Assembly: GCA_963662155.1 (NCBI GenBank)
Contig: OY759261.1
Location: 5,768,661-5,832,660, forward strand
From: Lamellibrachia columna
Taxonomy: Eukaryota; Annelida; Polychaeta; Sabellida; Siboglinidae
Length of the DNA: 64,000 nt
Direction of reading: 5' to 3'
Shown: piece after piece, positions 36,833 to 48,649 of the stretch
Layout of the letters: every line of letters starts with the position of its first letter
Position numbering within the stretch: the first letter of the stretch is position 1
Translations under genes and position numbers: made by a program
The notes under the pieces: generated by a model
What the model was told of the DNA's origin: nothing
The model's input: the letters and a program-made list of their open reading frames with translations, nothing else
Database searches by the model: none

Positions 36833-37600
36833 TCAGTCCCCCGTTGTCGGCGCCATCTCGTCCTTCGCCTTCATCTCTAGCGGCCCCGACTTATCTTGCC
36901 CTCCAGCGTGTCTTGCAGGATGATTTTTGAAATGGTGTTTTGAAATGGTGTTGTGTTGGGTGAGAGCTTTCGTCGTTTCACCGTTGCCAACAAGGGTTCT
37001 TGCTTTGTAGCAAGGGAATCCGTGTGGTGTCTCCCATATTTGTATTTTTGTGCGGAGGAGTCTCCTAAAACGTTTCGTTGGAGTGATAACAATCACTAGT
37101 GCTCTGTAGCGTTTAATCTCAGTTTGGAAGCTGATGTATCTACTCTTCCAGACGATGTTAAGTGTTGACATAACAACGTAACTGATACTTGCCACAATTG
37201 CCACTCGTATCCTTATTTTGGTTTCCTTTGTTGAGATGCCATGTTTGCTTAAGGAGGACCCAATATATTTGAAAGAATCTACTTCCACAAGGTTCTGGCC
37301 GTTCATCGTGATGTTAATTGGGGTGTTCTGGTTGGCACAGTTGACAAGTACTTTGCATTTCTCTGAGCTAATTTCCATCGCATCAGCTCTTACCGTGTCT
37401 TCCAGTCTGGTAGTGAGGCAAAGCAGCTCATTGTAGCTGCATCCTATTAGGTCAATATCTTCCACAAAACGAAGATTATAAATTGGCATTCCACCAATAG
37501 ATATGGTGATGTTGAATATTGGAGAGTATCCTGCATCATGTTCTCAGTCCCATCTCTCTGAGCTTCACTAGGTATGTGACTGACCAAAGCCTGTCGACCT
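36833..37600 (-). mobile_element. RTE-like LINE fragment, RT C-terminal region
   Basis: The minus strand reads PIYNLRFVEDIDLIGCSYNE (the FADD catalytic motif changed to FVED), then MEISSEKCKVLVN, VDSFKYIGSSLSKHG and, in another frame, EPLLATVKRRKL. This is the order seen in RTE-type elements after the palm domain. The element is 5'-truncated with an altered catalytic motif, so it is dead. It is a different lineage from the RTE piece at 28.1 kb, judging by the C-terminal motifs. Confidence 0.8.
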
Positions 37601-37708
37601 TCTCTTTATGGACTGACTGCATCTTACTAAGTCATTGGCGGATCCAAGCGTGTCCTTCAGATGCTGTGATACCCCCTTGTTTTGGTCGGATTTGTTTTTG
37701 TCAGAAAT

Positions 37709-37751
37709 AGTTGTTATTAAGACACCACGAGGTGGTGTCTTAATAACAACT
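37709..37751. repeat. Perfect 20-bp hairpin with 3-nt loop
   Basis: The left arm 37709-37728 (AGTTGTTATTAAGACACCAC) is the exact reverse complement of 37732-37751, with GAG as loop. There are no mismatches. Confidence 0.95.
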
Positions 37752-38249
37752 TGTTCCCAAAGTGAGGAAATGTTTAACGCACACATTTGGGGCTATCTCA
37801 CTTTTACTGCCATTCGTCACCCAGTTGTTCTGAAATGCTCTCTCCAACCTGTCTTATCCTCGTAGTAGTCTTTATTAAGCGCAAATTGATTTTTGCGATC
37901 AGTGTATTTTAGTTAATTTCCACTGGTCCGCAGCTTACAGACTAGTGTTAAAGCCCATAGTAAAGAGGGTTTCGGAACAGATCCAACAGACGATTATATT
38001 CGTAATACTAAAGGTAGTTTTGTTATTCCATCAGCGCTGGCAAAGCCTGTGGCAGATCAAACACAGTTAAGCTTTGATGTACTTCTATTGCGCTGGAACC
38101 CTCGGGAAACCCATGCTCAGCAGCGCAACAAAACAAAAGACGTTACGCAGTTTATAACTAATTAACAAATCCAGTTATAAACAGCTGGATTGGTACGTCT
38201 AGGAGCTATGGATGATCAGCAGGTTTAAATAGGTGGGTTTTTTGTTTTG

Positions 38250-38715
38250 TGACGAAATATTTTTATTAATTGAACTGAGAGACCTTAGTTATGAAAAACG
38301 CCTGAAAGAATGTGGTTTAACAACTCTAGAGACAAGGAGGTTAAGAGGAGATCAGATTGAAGTTTTTAAGATATTGAATGGGTATGAAAATATTGATAGA
38401 AATATGTTTTTCTCACTCAAGAAGGATAGCAGAACTAGAGGACATGAGGTAAAATTAGTAAAGGATCAATGTAGATTGGACATCAGGAAGCACTCGTTCT
38501 CACAGAGGACAATAAATGAATGGAACAAATTGTCTACAGATTGTGTAACTGCTAGCAGCGTGAATATGTTTAAAAACAAGGTTGACACATATCTCAGGAG
38601 GGCGGGTTATAAGTAGATGAACATTGTTGGACTCTCGATAAGCCAATGGCTTCCTTGTCCACTTGCCATCTGGGCCTTTGGTTTGGATGGCAAATCTTGT
38701 TAAATCTTGTTAAAT
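38250..38715 (+). mobile_element. CR1-like LINE 3' fragment
   Basis: 38265-38616 encodes the intact-looking CR1 C-terminus (LRDLSYEKRLKECGLTTLET, RGDQIEVFKILNGYENIDRN, later SFSQRTINEWNKLS) to a stop. The conserved 3'UTR (AATGGCTTCCTTGTCCACTT) and the TCTTGTTAAA tail follow. It is nearly identical in motif to the fragment at 20.1-20.6 kb on the other strand. 5'-truncated. Confidence 0.9.
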
Positions 38716-39319
38716 CTAATTGTAACTTAACACTAACAGGGAGCAACTTTCACATAGTAGGTTCAGCATCATAGAAAGGCCTATTTCGATCGTTTGTCTT
38801 GACACCAGGAACGAATAGTAAATTAGAATGAGTTGATTGAAACTGTCTGTGTACGTATTCTCGGAGACATTTGATCGTACATAAGAAGTTGCGCAAATAT
38901 GGCGGATAAATGTGGTAGCCACGAAATTTCGTAAGTTCGTACTCTCGAACGACTTGCTGCGAAAACCGCAACTTACTTACGAAATTCTCGCGAGGTTTTG
39001 CTCGCGTTGCAACGGTTATGGTAACTAAAACTGACTTCCGTTTAAGCAATATTTTGCATCTGCATACGCGTTTATGTTGCTGAATGACGAGATATCAAAA
39101 TGGATGAACGTTCAAGAAAAACTGTTTTAATGTACGAACCATCCCCGTATACACTGAATTCCCTCCCAGAAAACTGACAAACATTTTGTTGATTGACCTT
39201 CGTTGATAGGGAATAAATATATCGACTTTGCAATATTGGTGATCCCACCGGCTGGAATCAGTGGTTATCTTCATCGCGATCTGACCCCACTTGGTTCGAA
39301 CTAAATCAACCCATGAAGC

Positions 39320-39610
39320 AAGTTTAATGTTGTTGATGATACATGTGATGGCGATGATACAGGTGATGACGATGACACATGCAATTACGATGATATAGGT
39401 GCAGGCATTGATACTGGTGATATCTATGACACAGGTGATGGCGATGATCATGACGCATGTGATGGCAATGACACAGGTGATGGCGATGACACATATGATG
39501 ACGATGATACAAGTGATGGCGATGACACAGGTGATGGCGATGATGTTGATACAAATTATGACGATGATACAGGTGATGGCGATGATGTTATTGGTAATGA
39601 CCATGATGAC
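39320..39610. repeat. (GATGAY)-rich minisatellite
   Basis: Irregular units built from GATGATACAGGTGATGGC and GATGACACATGTGATG, about 290 bases. Met-rich plus-strand and His-rich minus-strand ORFs are by-products. Confidence 0.9.
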
Positions 39611-39717
39611 AATCTATTGTGATGATATGAAAACGTGATTATGATGATGATCACAAAGACGATAAACCAAACATTATATATTTAACTCAATATAGATATT
39701 AAACAATAACAACAAAG

Positions 39718-39780
39718 ACAACGTCGACGACGACAACGACAACGACAACGATAACGACAACGACAACGACAACAACAAAC
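39718..39780. repeat. (CGACAA)n microsatellite
   Basis: About ten CGACAA or CAACGA hexamers. Confidence 0.9.
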
Positions 39781-39944
39781 TGTTTGTCGTGTTTCAATAA
39801 AAACGCCATCATCTCTTATAAATCCGGTTCTGTCAAAATGAAAAGACACCGTATGTGCATTCAATACACTGACTCGGCGACAACCTGCCAAAAAAGTTGC
39901 TGTCGTATCTTGGTCTCAGCATATCCTACGTATAGCAGCGCAGT

Positions 39945-42900
39945 TGGGAGACAGTGTGTGCTACCACTGCCGTACGGAACAGTTGGGAGACAGCGTATGC
40001 CACCAGTGTCGTACGGAACAGTTGGGAGACAGTGTGTGCCACCACTACCGTACGGAACAGTTGGAAGACAGTGTGTGCCACCAGTGTCGTACGGAACAGT
40101 TGGGAGACAGTGTGTGCCACCATTGCCGTACGGAACAATTGGGAGACAGTGTGTGCCACCAGTGCCGTACGGAACAGTTGGGAGACAGTGTGTGCCACCA
40201 GTGCCGTACAGAACAGTTGGAAGACAGTGTGTGCCACCAGTGTCGTACGGAACAGTTGGGAGACAGTGTGTGCCACCAGTGCCGTACGGAACAATTGGGA
40301 GACAGTGTGTGCCACCAGTGCCGTACGGAACAGTTGGGATACAGTGTGTGCCACCAGTGTCGTACGGAACAGTTTGGAGACAGTGTGTGCCACCAGTGTC
40401 GTACCGAACAGTTGGGAGACAGTGTGTGCCACCACTGCCGTACGGAACAGTTGGGAGACAGCGTATGCCACCAGTGTCGTACGGAAAAGTTGGGAGACAG
40501 TGTGTGCCACCACTGCCGTACGGAACAGTTGGAAGACAGTGTGTGCCACCAGTGTCGTACGGAACAGTTGGGAGACAGTGTGTGCCACCAGTGCCGTACG
40601 GAACAGTTGGGAGACAGTGTGTGCCACCAGTGTCGTACGGAACAGTTGGGAGACAGTGTGTGCCACCAGTGCCGTACGGAACAGTTGGGAGACAGTGTGT
40701 GCCACCAGTGCCGTACGGAACAGTTGGGAGACAGTGTGTGCCACCAGTGTCGTACGGAACAGTTGGGAGACAGTGTGTGCCACCAGTGTCGTACGGAACA
40801 GTTGGGAGACAGTGTCTGCCACCAGTGCCGTACGGAACAATTGGGAGACAGTGTGTGCCACCAGTGTCGTACGGAACAGTTGCGAGACAGTTTCTGCCAC
40901 CAGTGCCGTACGGAACAGTTGGGAGACAGTGTGTGCCACTAGTGTCGTACGGAACAGTTGGGAGACAGTGTCTGCCACCAGTGCCGTACGGAACAGTTGC
41001 GAGACAGTGTCTGCCACCAGTGTCGTACGGAACAGTTGCGAGACAGTGTCTGCCACCAGTTGGGAGACAGTGTGTGCCACCAGTGCCGTACGGAACAGTT
41101 GGGAGACAGTGTCTGCCACCAGTGCCGTACGGAACAGTTGGGAGACAGTGTGTGCCACCAGTGCCGTACGGAACAGTTGGGAGACAGTGTCTGCCACCAG
41201 TGCCGTACGGAACAGTTGCGAGACAGTGTCTGCCACCAGTGTCGTACGGAACAGTTGCGAGACAGTGTCTGCCACCAGTGTCGTACGGAACAGTTGGGAG
41301 ACAGTGTCTGCCACCAGTGCCGTACGGAACAGTTGGGAGACAGTGTCTGCCACCAGTGCCGTACGGAACAGTTGGGAGACAGTGTCTGCCACCAGTGTCG
41401 TACGGAACAGTTGGGAGACAGTGTCTGCCACCAGTTCCGTACGGAACAGTTGGGAGACAGTGTCTGCCACCAGTTCCGTACGGAACAGTTGGGAGACAGT
41501 GTCTGCCACCAGTGCCGTACTGAACAGTTGGGAGACAGTTTCTGCCACCAGTGCCGTACGGAACAGTTGGGAGACAGTGTCTGCCACCAGCGCCGTACGG
41601 AACAGTTGGGAGACAGTGTCTGCCACCAGTGCCGTACGGAACAGTTGGGAGACAGTGTGTGCCACCAGTGTCGTACGGAACAGTTGGGAGACAGTGTGTG
41701 CCACCAGTGTCGTACGGAACAGTTGGGAGACAGTGTGTGCCGCCAGTGCCGTACGGAACAGTTGGAAGACAGTGTGTGCCACTAGTGTCGTACGGAACAG
41801 TTGGGAGACAGTTTGTGCCACCAGCGCCGTACGGAACTGTTGGGAGACAGTGTGTGCCACCAGTGTCGTACGGAACAGTTGGGAGACAGTGTGTGCCACC
41901 AGCGCCGTACGGAACATTTGGGAGACAGTGTGTGCCACCAGTGCCGTACGGAACAGTTGGGAGACAGTGTGTGCCACCAGTGTTGTACGGAACAGTTGGG
42001 AGACAGTGTGTTCCACCAGTGTCGTACGGAACAGTTGGGAGTCAGTGTGTGCCACCAGTGCCGTACGGAACAGTTGGGAGACAGTGTGTGCCACCAGTGT
42101 CGTACGGAACAGTTGGGAGACAGTGTGTGCCACAAGTGCCGTACGGAACAGTTGGGAGACAGCATGTGCCACCAGTGTCGTACGGAACAGTTGGGAGACA
42201 GTTTGTGCCACCAGTGTCGTACGGAACAGTTGGGAGACAGTGTGTGCCACCAGTGCCGTACGGAACAGTTGGGAGACAGTGTGTGCCACCAGTGCCGTAC
42301 GGAACAGTTAGGAGACAGTGTGCGCCACCAGTGTCGTACGGAACAGTTGGGAGACAGTGTGTGCCACCGGTGCCGTACGAAACAGTTGGGAGACAGTGTC
42401 TGCCACCAGTGCCGTACGGAACAGTTGGGAGAGAGTGTCTGCCACAGGTGCCGTACGGAACAGTTGGGAGATAGTGTGTGCCACCGGTGCCGTACGGAAC
42501 AGTTGGGAGACAATGTGTGCCACCTGTGCCGTACGGAACAGTTGGGAGACAGTGTGTGCCACCAGTGTCGTACGGAACAGTTGGGAGACAGTGTGTGCCA
42601 CCAGTGTCGTACGGAACAGTTGGGAGACAGTGTGTGCCACCAGTGTCGTACGGAACAGTTGGGAGACAGTGTGTGCCACCAGTGTCGTACGGAACAGTTG
42701 GGAGACAGTGTGTGCCACCAGTGTCGTACGGAACAGATGGGAGAGAGTGTGTGCCACCAGTGTCGTACGGAACAGTTGGGAGACAGTGTGTGCCACCAGT
42801 GTCGTACGGAACAGTTGGGAGACAGTGTCTGCCACCAGTGCCGTACTGAACAGTTGGGAGACAGTGTCTGCCACCAGTGTCGTACGGAACAGTTGCGAGA

Positions 42901-44360
42901 CAGTGTCTGCCACCAGTTGGGAGACAGTGTGTGCCACCAGTGCCGTACGGAACAGTTGGGAGACAGTGTCTGCCACCAGTGCCGTACGGAACAGTTGGGA
43001 GACAGTGTGTGCCACCAGTGCCGTACGGAACAGTTGGGAGACAGTGTCTGCCACCAGTGCCGTACGGAACAGTTGCGAGACAGTGTCTGCCACCAGTGTC
43101 GTACGGAACAGTTGCGAGACAGTGTGTGCCACCAGTGTCGTACGGAACAGATGGGAGACAGTGTGTGCCACCAGTGCCGGACGGAACAGTTGGGAGACAG
43201 TGTGTGCCACCAGTGCCGTACGGAACAGTTTGGAGACAGTGTCTGCCACCAGTGTCGTACGGAACAGTTGGGAGACAGTGTCTGCCACCAGTTCCGTACG
43301 GAACAGTTGGGAGACAGTGTCTGCCACCAGTTCCGTACGGAACAGTTGGGAGACAGTGTCTGCCACCAGTGCCGTACTGAACAGTTGGGAGACAGTTTCT
43401 GCCACCAGTGCCGTACGGAACAGTTGGGAGACAGTGTCTGCCACCAGTGCCGTACGGAACAGTTGGGAGACAGTGTGTGCCACCAGTGTCGTACGGAACA
43501 GTTGGGAGACAGTGTGTGCCACCAGTGTCGTACGGAACAGTTGGGAGACAGTGTGTGCCGCCAGTGCCGTACGGAACAGTTGGGAGACAGCATGTGCCAC
43601 CAGTGTCGTACGGAACAGTTGGGAGACAGTTTGTGCCACCAGCGCCGTACGGAACTGTTGGGAGACAGTGTGTGCCACCAGTGTCGTACGGAACAGTTGG
43701 GAGACAGTGTGTGCCACCAGTGCCGTACGGAACAGTTGGGAGACTGTTTGTGCCACCAGCGCCGTACGGAACATTTGGGAGACAGTGTGTGCCACCAGTG
43801 TCGTACGGAACAGTTGGGAGACAGTGTGTGCCACCAGTGTCTTTCGGAACAGTTGGGAGACAGTGTGTGCCACCAGTGTCGTACGGAACAGTTGGGAGAC
43901 AGTGTGTGCCACCAGTGTCGTACGGAACAGTTGGGAGACAGTGTGTGCCACCAGTGTCGTACGGAACAGTTGGGAGACAGTGTGTGCCACCAGTGTCGTA
44001 CGGAACATATGGGAGACAGTGTGTGCCACCAGTGTCTTACGGAACAGTTGGGAGACAGTGTGTGCCACCAGTGTCGTACGGAACAGTTGGGAGACAGTGT
44101 GTGCCACCAGTGTCGTACGGAACAGTTGGGAGACAGTGTGTGCCACCAGTGTCGTACGGAACAGATGGGAGACAGTGTGTGCCACCAGTGCCGGACGGAA
44201 CAGTTGGGAGACAGTGTGTGCCACCAGGGTCGTACGGAAAAGTTGGGAGACAGTGTGTGCCACCAGTGTCGTACGGAACAGTTGGGAGACAGTGTGTGCC
44301 ACCAGTGCTGTACGGAACAGTTGGGAGACAGTGTGTGCCACTAGTGCCGTACGGAAAAGG
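39945..44360. repeat. 39-nt minisatellite/satellite array, about 113 copies, with higher-order duplication
   Basis: Unit of 39 nt beginning GTTGGGAGACAGTGTGTGCC and ending CGTACGGAACA. It contains no stop in five of the six frames, so very long ORFs (up to ~850 codons) arise; one frame reads the 13-mer GDSVCHQCRTEQL. Variants are mostly single substitutions (GTGT/GTCT before GCC, TGCCG/TGTCG, GGGAG/GCGAG/GGAAG). A 24-nt truncated unit occurs at about 41,057 and again 1,857 bp later (47 units plus 24 nt). A GAACTG variant recurs 1,818 bp apart, so a ~1.85-kb block was duplicated with loss of one unit. Coding is not supported. Confidence 0.97.
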
Positions 44361-44529
44361 TAGTCCGTCCACCGTCTATGCAAGGCAGTTTATTAACAAC
44401 TACAGTTGTACGCGATATTGATCACAAACTTATCTCGACGACAGATAAATACTCCTTCCATGGAACTAGCATCATAATTATTCAACATCCAACTACTGTC
44501 TATGAAGGCGGTCATCGCGGCAGTGTTGC
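44361..44529. other. Unique linker between two satellite arrays
   Basis: About 170 bases join the 39-nt and 69-nt arrays. The plus strand reads TVYARQFINNYSCTRY and, in the next frame, TDKYSFHGTSIIIIQHP. These resemble pieces of a repetitive ORF family whose other parts seem to follow the 69-nt array at 47.56 kb, but the match is from memory. Confidence 0.4.
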
Positions 44530-47510
44530 TCTACATCGATGTCATTGTTGCTCTCGGGGGAGATACAAGTTCACAGACAGATGGGCACCTACCTCACTTC
44601 TACACCGATGTCATTGTTGCTCTCGGGGGAGATACAAGTTCACAGACAGATGGGCACCTACCTCACTTCTACACCGATGTCAGTGTTGCTCTCGGGGGAG
44701 ATACAAGTTCACAGACAGATGGGCACCTACCTCACTTCTACACAGATGTCAGTTTTGCTCTCGGGGGAGATACAAGTTCACAGACAGATGGGCACCTACC
44801 TCACTTCTACACCGATGTCATTGTTGCTCTCGGGGGAGATACAAGTTCACAGACAGATGAGCACCTACCTCACTTCTACACCGATGTCAGTGTTGCTCTC
44901 GGGGGAGATACAAGTTCACAGACAGATGGGCACCTACATCACTTCTACACCGATGTCAGTGTTGCTCTCGGGGGAGATACAAGTTCACAGACAGATGGGC
45001 ACCTACCTCACTTCTACACCAATGTCAGTGTTGCTCTCGGGGGAGATACAAGTTCAAAGACAGATGGGCACCTACCTCAATACTACACCGATGTCATTGT
45101 TGCTCTCGGGGGAGATACAAGTTCACAGACATATGGGCAACTACCTCACTTCTACACCGATGTCATTGTTGCTCTCGGGGGAGATACAAGTTCAAAGACA
45201 GATGGGCACCTACCTCACTACTACACCGATGTCATTGTTGCTCTCGGGGGAGATACAAGTTCACAGACAGATGGGCACCTACCTCACTACTACATCGATG
45301 TCATTGTTGTTCTCGGGGGAGATACAAGTTCACAGACAGATGGGCACCTACCTCACTACTACATCGATGTCATTGTTGCTCTCGGGGGAGATTCAAGTTC
45401 ACAGACAGATGGGCACCTACCTCACTACTACATCGATGTCATTGTTGCTCTCGGGGGAGATACAAGTTCACAGACAGATGGGCACCTACCTCACTACTAC
45501 ACAGATGTCATTGTTGCTCTCGGGGGAGATACAAGTTCACAGACAGATGAGCACCTACCTCACTTCTACACCGATGTCATTGTTGCTCTCGTGGGAGATA
45601 CAAGTTCACAGACAGATGGGCACCTACCTCACTTCTACACCGATGTCATTGTTGCTCTCGGGGGAGATACAAGTTCACAGACAGATGGGCACCTACCTCA
45701 CTTCTACACCGATGTCAGTGTTGCTCTCGGGGGAGATACAAGTTCACAGACAGATGGGCACCTACCTCACTTCTACACAGATGTCAGTTTTGCTCTCGGG
45801 GGAGATACAAGTTCACAGACAGATGGGCACCTACCTCACTTCTACACCGATGTCATTGTTGCTCTCGGGGGAGATACAAGTTCACAGACAGATGAGCACC
45901 TACCTCACTTCTACACCGATGTCAGTGTTGCTCTCGGGGGAGATACAAGTTCACAGACAGATGGGCACCTACCTCACTTCTACACCGATGTCAGTGTTGC
46001 TCTCGGGGGAGATACAAGTTCACAGACAGATGGGCACCTACCTCACTTCTACACCAATGTCAGTGTTGCTCTCGGGGGAGATACAAGTTCAAAGACAGAT
46101 GGGCACCTACCTCAATACTACACCGATGTCATTGTTGCTCTCGGGGGAGATACAAGTTCAAAGACAGATGGGCACCTACCTCACTACTACACCGATGTCA
46201 TTGTTGCTCTCGGGGGAGATACAAGTTCACAGACAGATGGGCACCTACCTCACTACTACATCGATGTCATTGTTGTTCTCGGGGGAGATACAAGTTCACA
46301 GACAGATGGGCACCTACCTCACTACTACATCGATGTCATTGTTGCTCTCGGGGGAGATTCAAGTTCACAGACAGATGGGCACCTACCTCACTACTACATC
46401 GATGTCATTGTTGCTCTCGGGGGAGATACAAGTTCACAGACAGATGGGCACCTACCTCACTACTACACAGATGTCATTGTTGCTCTCGGGGGAGATACAA
46501 GTTCACAGACAGATGAGCACCTACCTCACTTCTACACCGATGTCAGTGTTGCTCTCGGGGGAGATACAAGTTCACAGACAGATGAGCACCTACCTCACTT
46601 CTACACCGATGTCAGTGTTGCTCTCGGGGGAGATACAAGTTCACAGACAGATGGGCACCTACCTCACTTCTACACCGATGTCAGTGTTGCTCTCTGGGGA
46701 GATACTAGTTCACAGGCAGATGGGCACCTACCTCACTACTACATCGATGTCATTGTTGCTCTCGGGGGAGATACAAGTTCACAGACAGATGGGCACCTAC
46801 CTCACTTCTACACCGATGTCATTGTTGCTCTCGGGGGAGATACAAGTTCACAGACAGATGGGCACCTACCTCACTTCTACACCGATGTCATTGTTGCTCT
46901 CGGGGGAGATACAAGTTCATAGATAGATGGGCACCTACCTCACTTCTACACCGATGTCAGTGTTGCTCTCGGGGGAGATACAAGTTCACAGACAGATGGG
47001 CACCTACCTCACTTCTACACCGATATCAGTGTTGCTCTCGGGGGAGATACAAGTTCACAAACAGATGGGCACCTACCTCACTTCTACACCGATGTCAGTG
47101 TTGCTCTCGGGGGAGATACAAGTTCACAGACAGATGGGCACCTACCTCACTTCTACACCGATGTCAGTGTTGCTCTCGGGGGAGATACAAGTTCACAGAC
47201 AGATGGGCACCTACCTCACTTCTACACCGGTGTTAGTGTTGCTCTCGGGGGAGATACAAGTTCAAAGACAGATGGGCACCTACCTCACTTCTACACCGAT
47301 GTCTGTGTTGCTCTCGGGGGAGATACAAGTTCAAAGACAGATGGGCACCTACCTCACTTCTACACCGATGTCATTGTTGCTCTCGGGGGAGATACAAGTT
47401 CAAAGACAGATGGGCACCTACCTCAATACTACACCGATGTCATTGTTGCTCTCGGGGGAGATACAAGTTCACAGACAGATGGGCACCTACCTCACTTCTA
47501 CATCGATGCG
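44530..47510. repeat. 69-nt minisatellite array, about 43 copies, with higher-order duplication
   Basis: 69-nt unit (23 codons) containing GGGCACCTACCTCACTTCTA and TTGCTCTCGGGGGAGATACA; one frame contains GDTSSQTDGHLPHFYTDV. Marker variants show a block duplication: the AGTTTTGCTC variant lies at 44,751 and 45,786 (1,035 bp, exactly 15 units), and the GATTCAAG variant at about 45,391 and 46,357 (966 bp, exactly 14 units). One unit, containing TATGGGCAAC at about 45,130, is therefore missing from the second block. Two plus-strand frames stay open for ~800 codons because the unit length is a multiple of three. Confidence 0.97.
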
Positions 47511-47539
47511 CTTCCAGTTGTATCAACGAATCACCGGAT

Positions 47540-48360
47540 TCAGCTTCAAGTTTGACGTCCTTGATCAGAAACAATTGTGAACACGATGCACAGAAGAGAG
47601 GAAGTGGCTGGAGAACACAAGACGCCATGTTGACGACCCAACTGAAGAAGAGAACCCAAAAAACACATCGGGCTGCATACCACGCAAGGCGGCAGTTACC
47701 TGGAGATGGAACAACCTCACCCGCTGCTCTACTTCCTCCGTTCCATCACATTGCTCAAACAGTTGCAATGATAAGACATGTGGTCAAGAATGCCTTTGAC
47801 CATCTCAGCAAGGGCCACACAACCGTTTGAATTATAATCACCCACTATATGCCATCGTTAAACAGATCGAGTGAAAGTGGCCAGAGACGTATGGTTAAGA
47901 TCAGTTCGTGCTGATGTTCGGCGGGCTCCACGCAGGGATGGCAGCTCTAAGGACTGTGGGTGACTTGCTAAGAGAAAGTGGGTGGACGCATGCATTGGTT
48001 CAAACAGACGCTGCAGCAGCGGGGACTGCTGATTCCTTCAACACGTTTCATTCTTCAGCATCTTGTCTATAGCAACTACAGCTCACAGGTGCAAACAACG
48101 AGCAGTCTGTGTTGGGGTTTGAAGCCAGGTGTGATGAAAAAAGGCGTAGCTGTCCCCAGTTTCGGCACTGGTCTACTGTACTGGAACTGCCCATTCTGGT
48201 ATTCGTTCGTTCACTGCGAGAAGCATACTTTATCACGTACAGTCCACCTGAGAGATATGGCCTAGCTGCCCACAAAGCACCCACTAGTAGCCGAATAATT
48301 CAACACTGGCCACTTCATTGTGCAGAAGACGAAGCACGTATTATCAAATATCCCCTCTGA
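47540..48360 (+). pseudogene. Degenerate repetitive ORF of mobile-element type, unclassified
   Basis: Directly after the 69-nt array the plus strand keeps recognisable protein sequence across several frameshifts: TVAMIRHVVKNAFDHLSKG (~47765), QFVLMFGGLHAGMAALRTVG (~47905), TDAAAAGTADSF, FRHWSTVLELPILVFVRSLR (~48160) and EFNTGHFIVQKTKHVLSNIP with one stop (~48300). A multi-copy ORF family with FGGLH, W-S-x-VLELELLVLVFVRS and H-x-GHFVVxKT motifs is common in molluscs and cnidarians; I know it only as uncharacterised. Many stops and frame shifts mark this copy as dead. Confidence 0.5.
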
Positions 48361-48510
48361 GTAGGCCGACGACAGAATCATGGTTCCATTTCAAATATCC
48401 CCATTTCAGCAGGCCGTCGAACAGAATCTTAGTTTCATCTCAAATATCCCCATTGAGCAAGCCGTCGAACAGAATCATGGTTCCACTTCAAATATACCCA
48501 TTGAGCATTT
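48345..48510 (+). repeat. ~48-nt tandem repeat, about 3.4 copies
   Basis: Units start near 48345, 48391, 48440 and 48487 with the core TCAAATATCCCCATTGAGCA, followed by GGCCGTCGAACAGAATC. In frame a unit reads SNIPIEQAVEQNHGST. It expands the end of the preceding repetitive ORF. Confidence 0.88.
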
Positions 48511-48649
48511 GTTAATTAATATCCTTAATTTATATAGCAGGTGGAAAGTCCACATTTGGTGGTTGTAGGCATAAGCATTTATTTTACTTAGAGCTGACAC
48601 AACTTTTTTCTCATTGCTATTAGTATTATTACACGAGACTAAATAGAAG

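Noticed and set aside
39784..44421. Very long ORFs (up to ~850 codons) in five frames over the 39-nt array, including a CxxC-rich GDSVCHQCRTEQL repeat protein
   Set aside because: The unit is a multiple of three and lacks stops in those frames, so openness is automatic. Stops do occur in variants, there is no splice or start context, and no frame is favoured by substitution pattern as far as I can see.
44502..47580. Two ~800-codon plus-strand ORFs over the 69-nt array
   Set aside because: Same reason: 69 nt is 23 codons, two frames are open together, and no start, splice or domain evidence supports coding.
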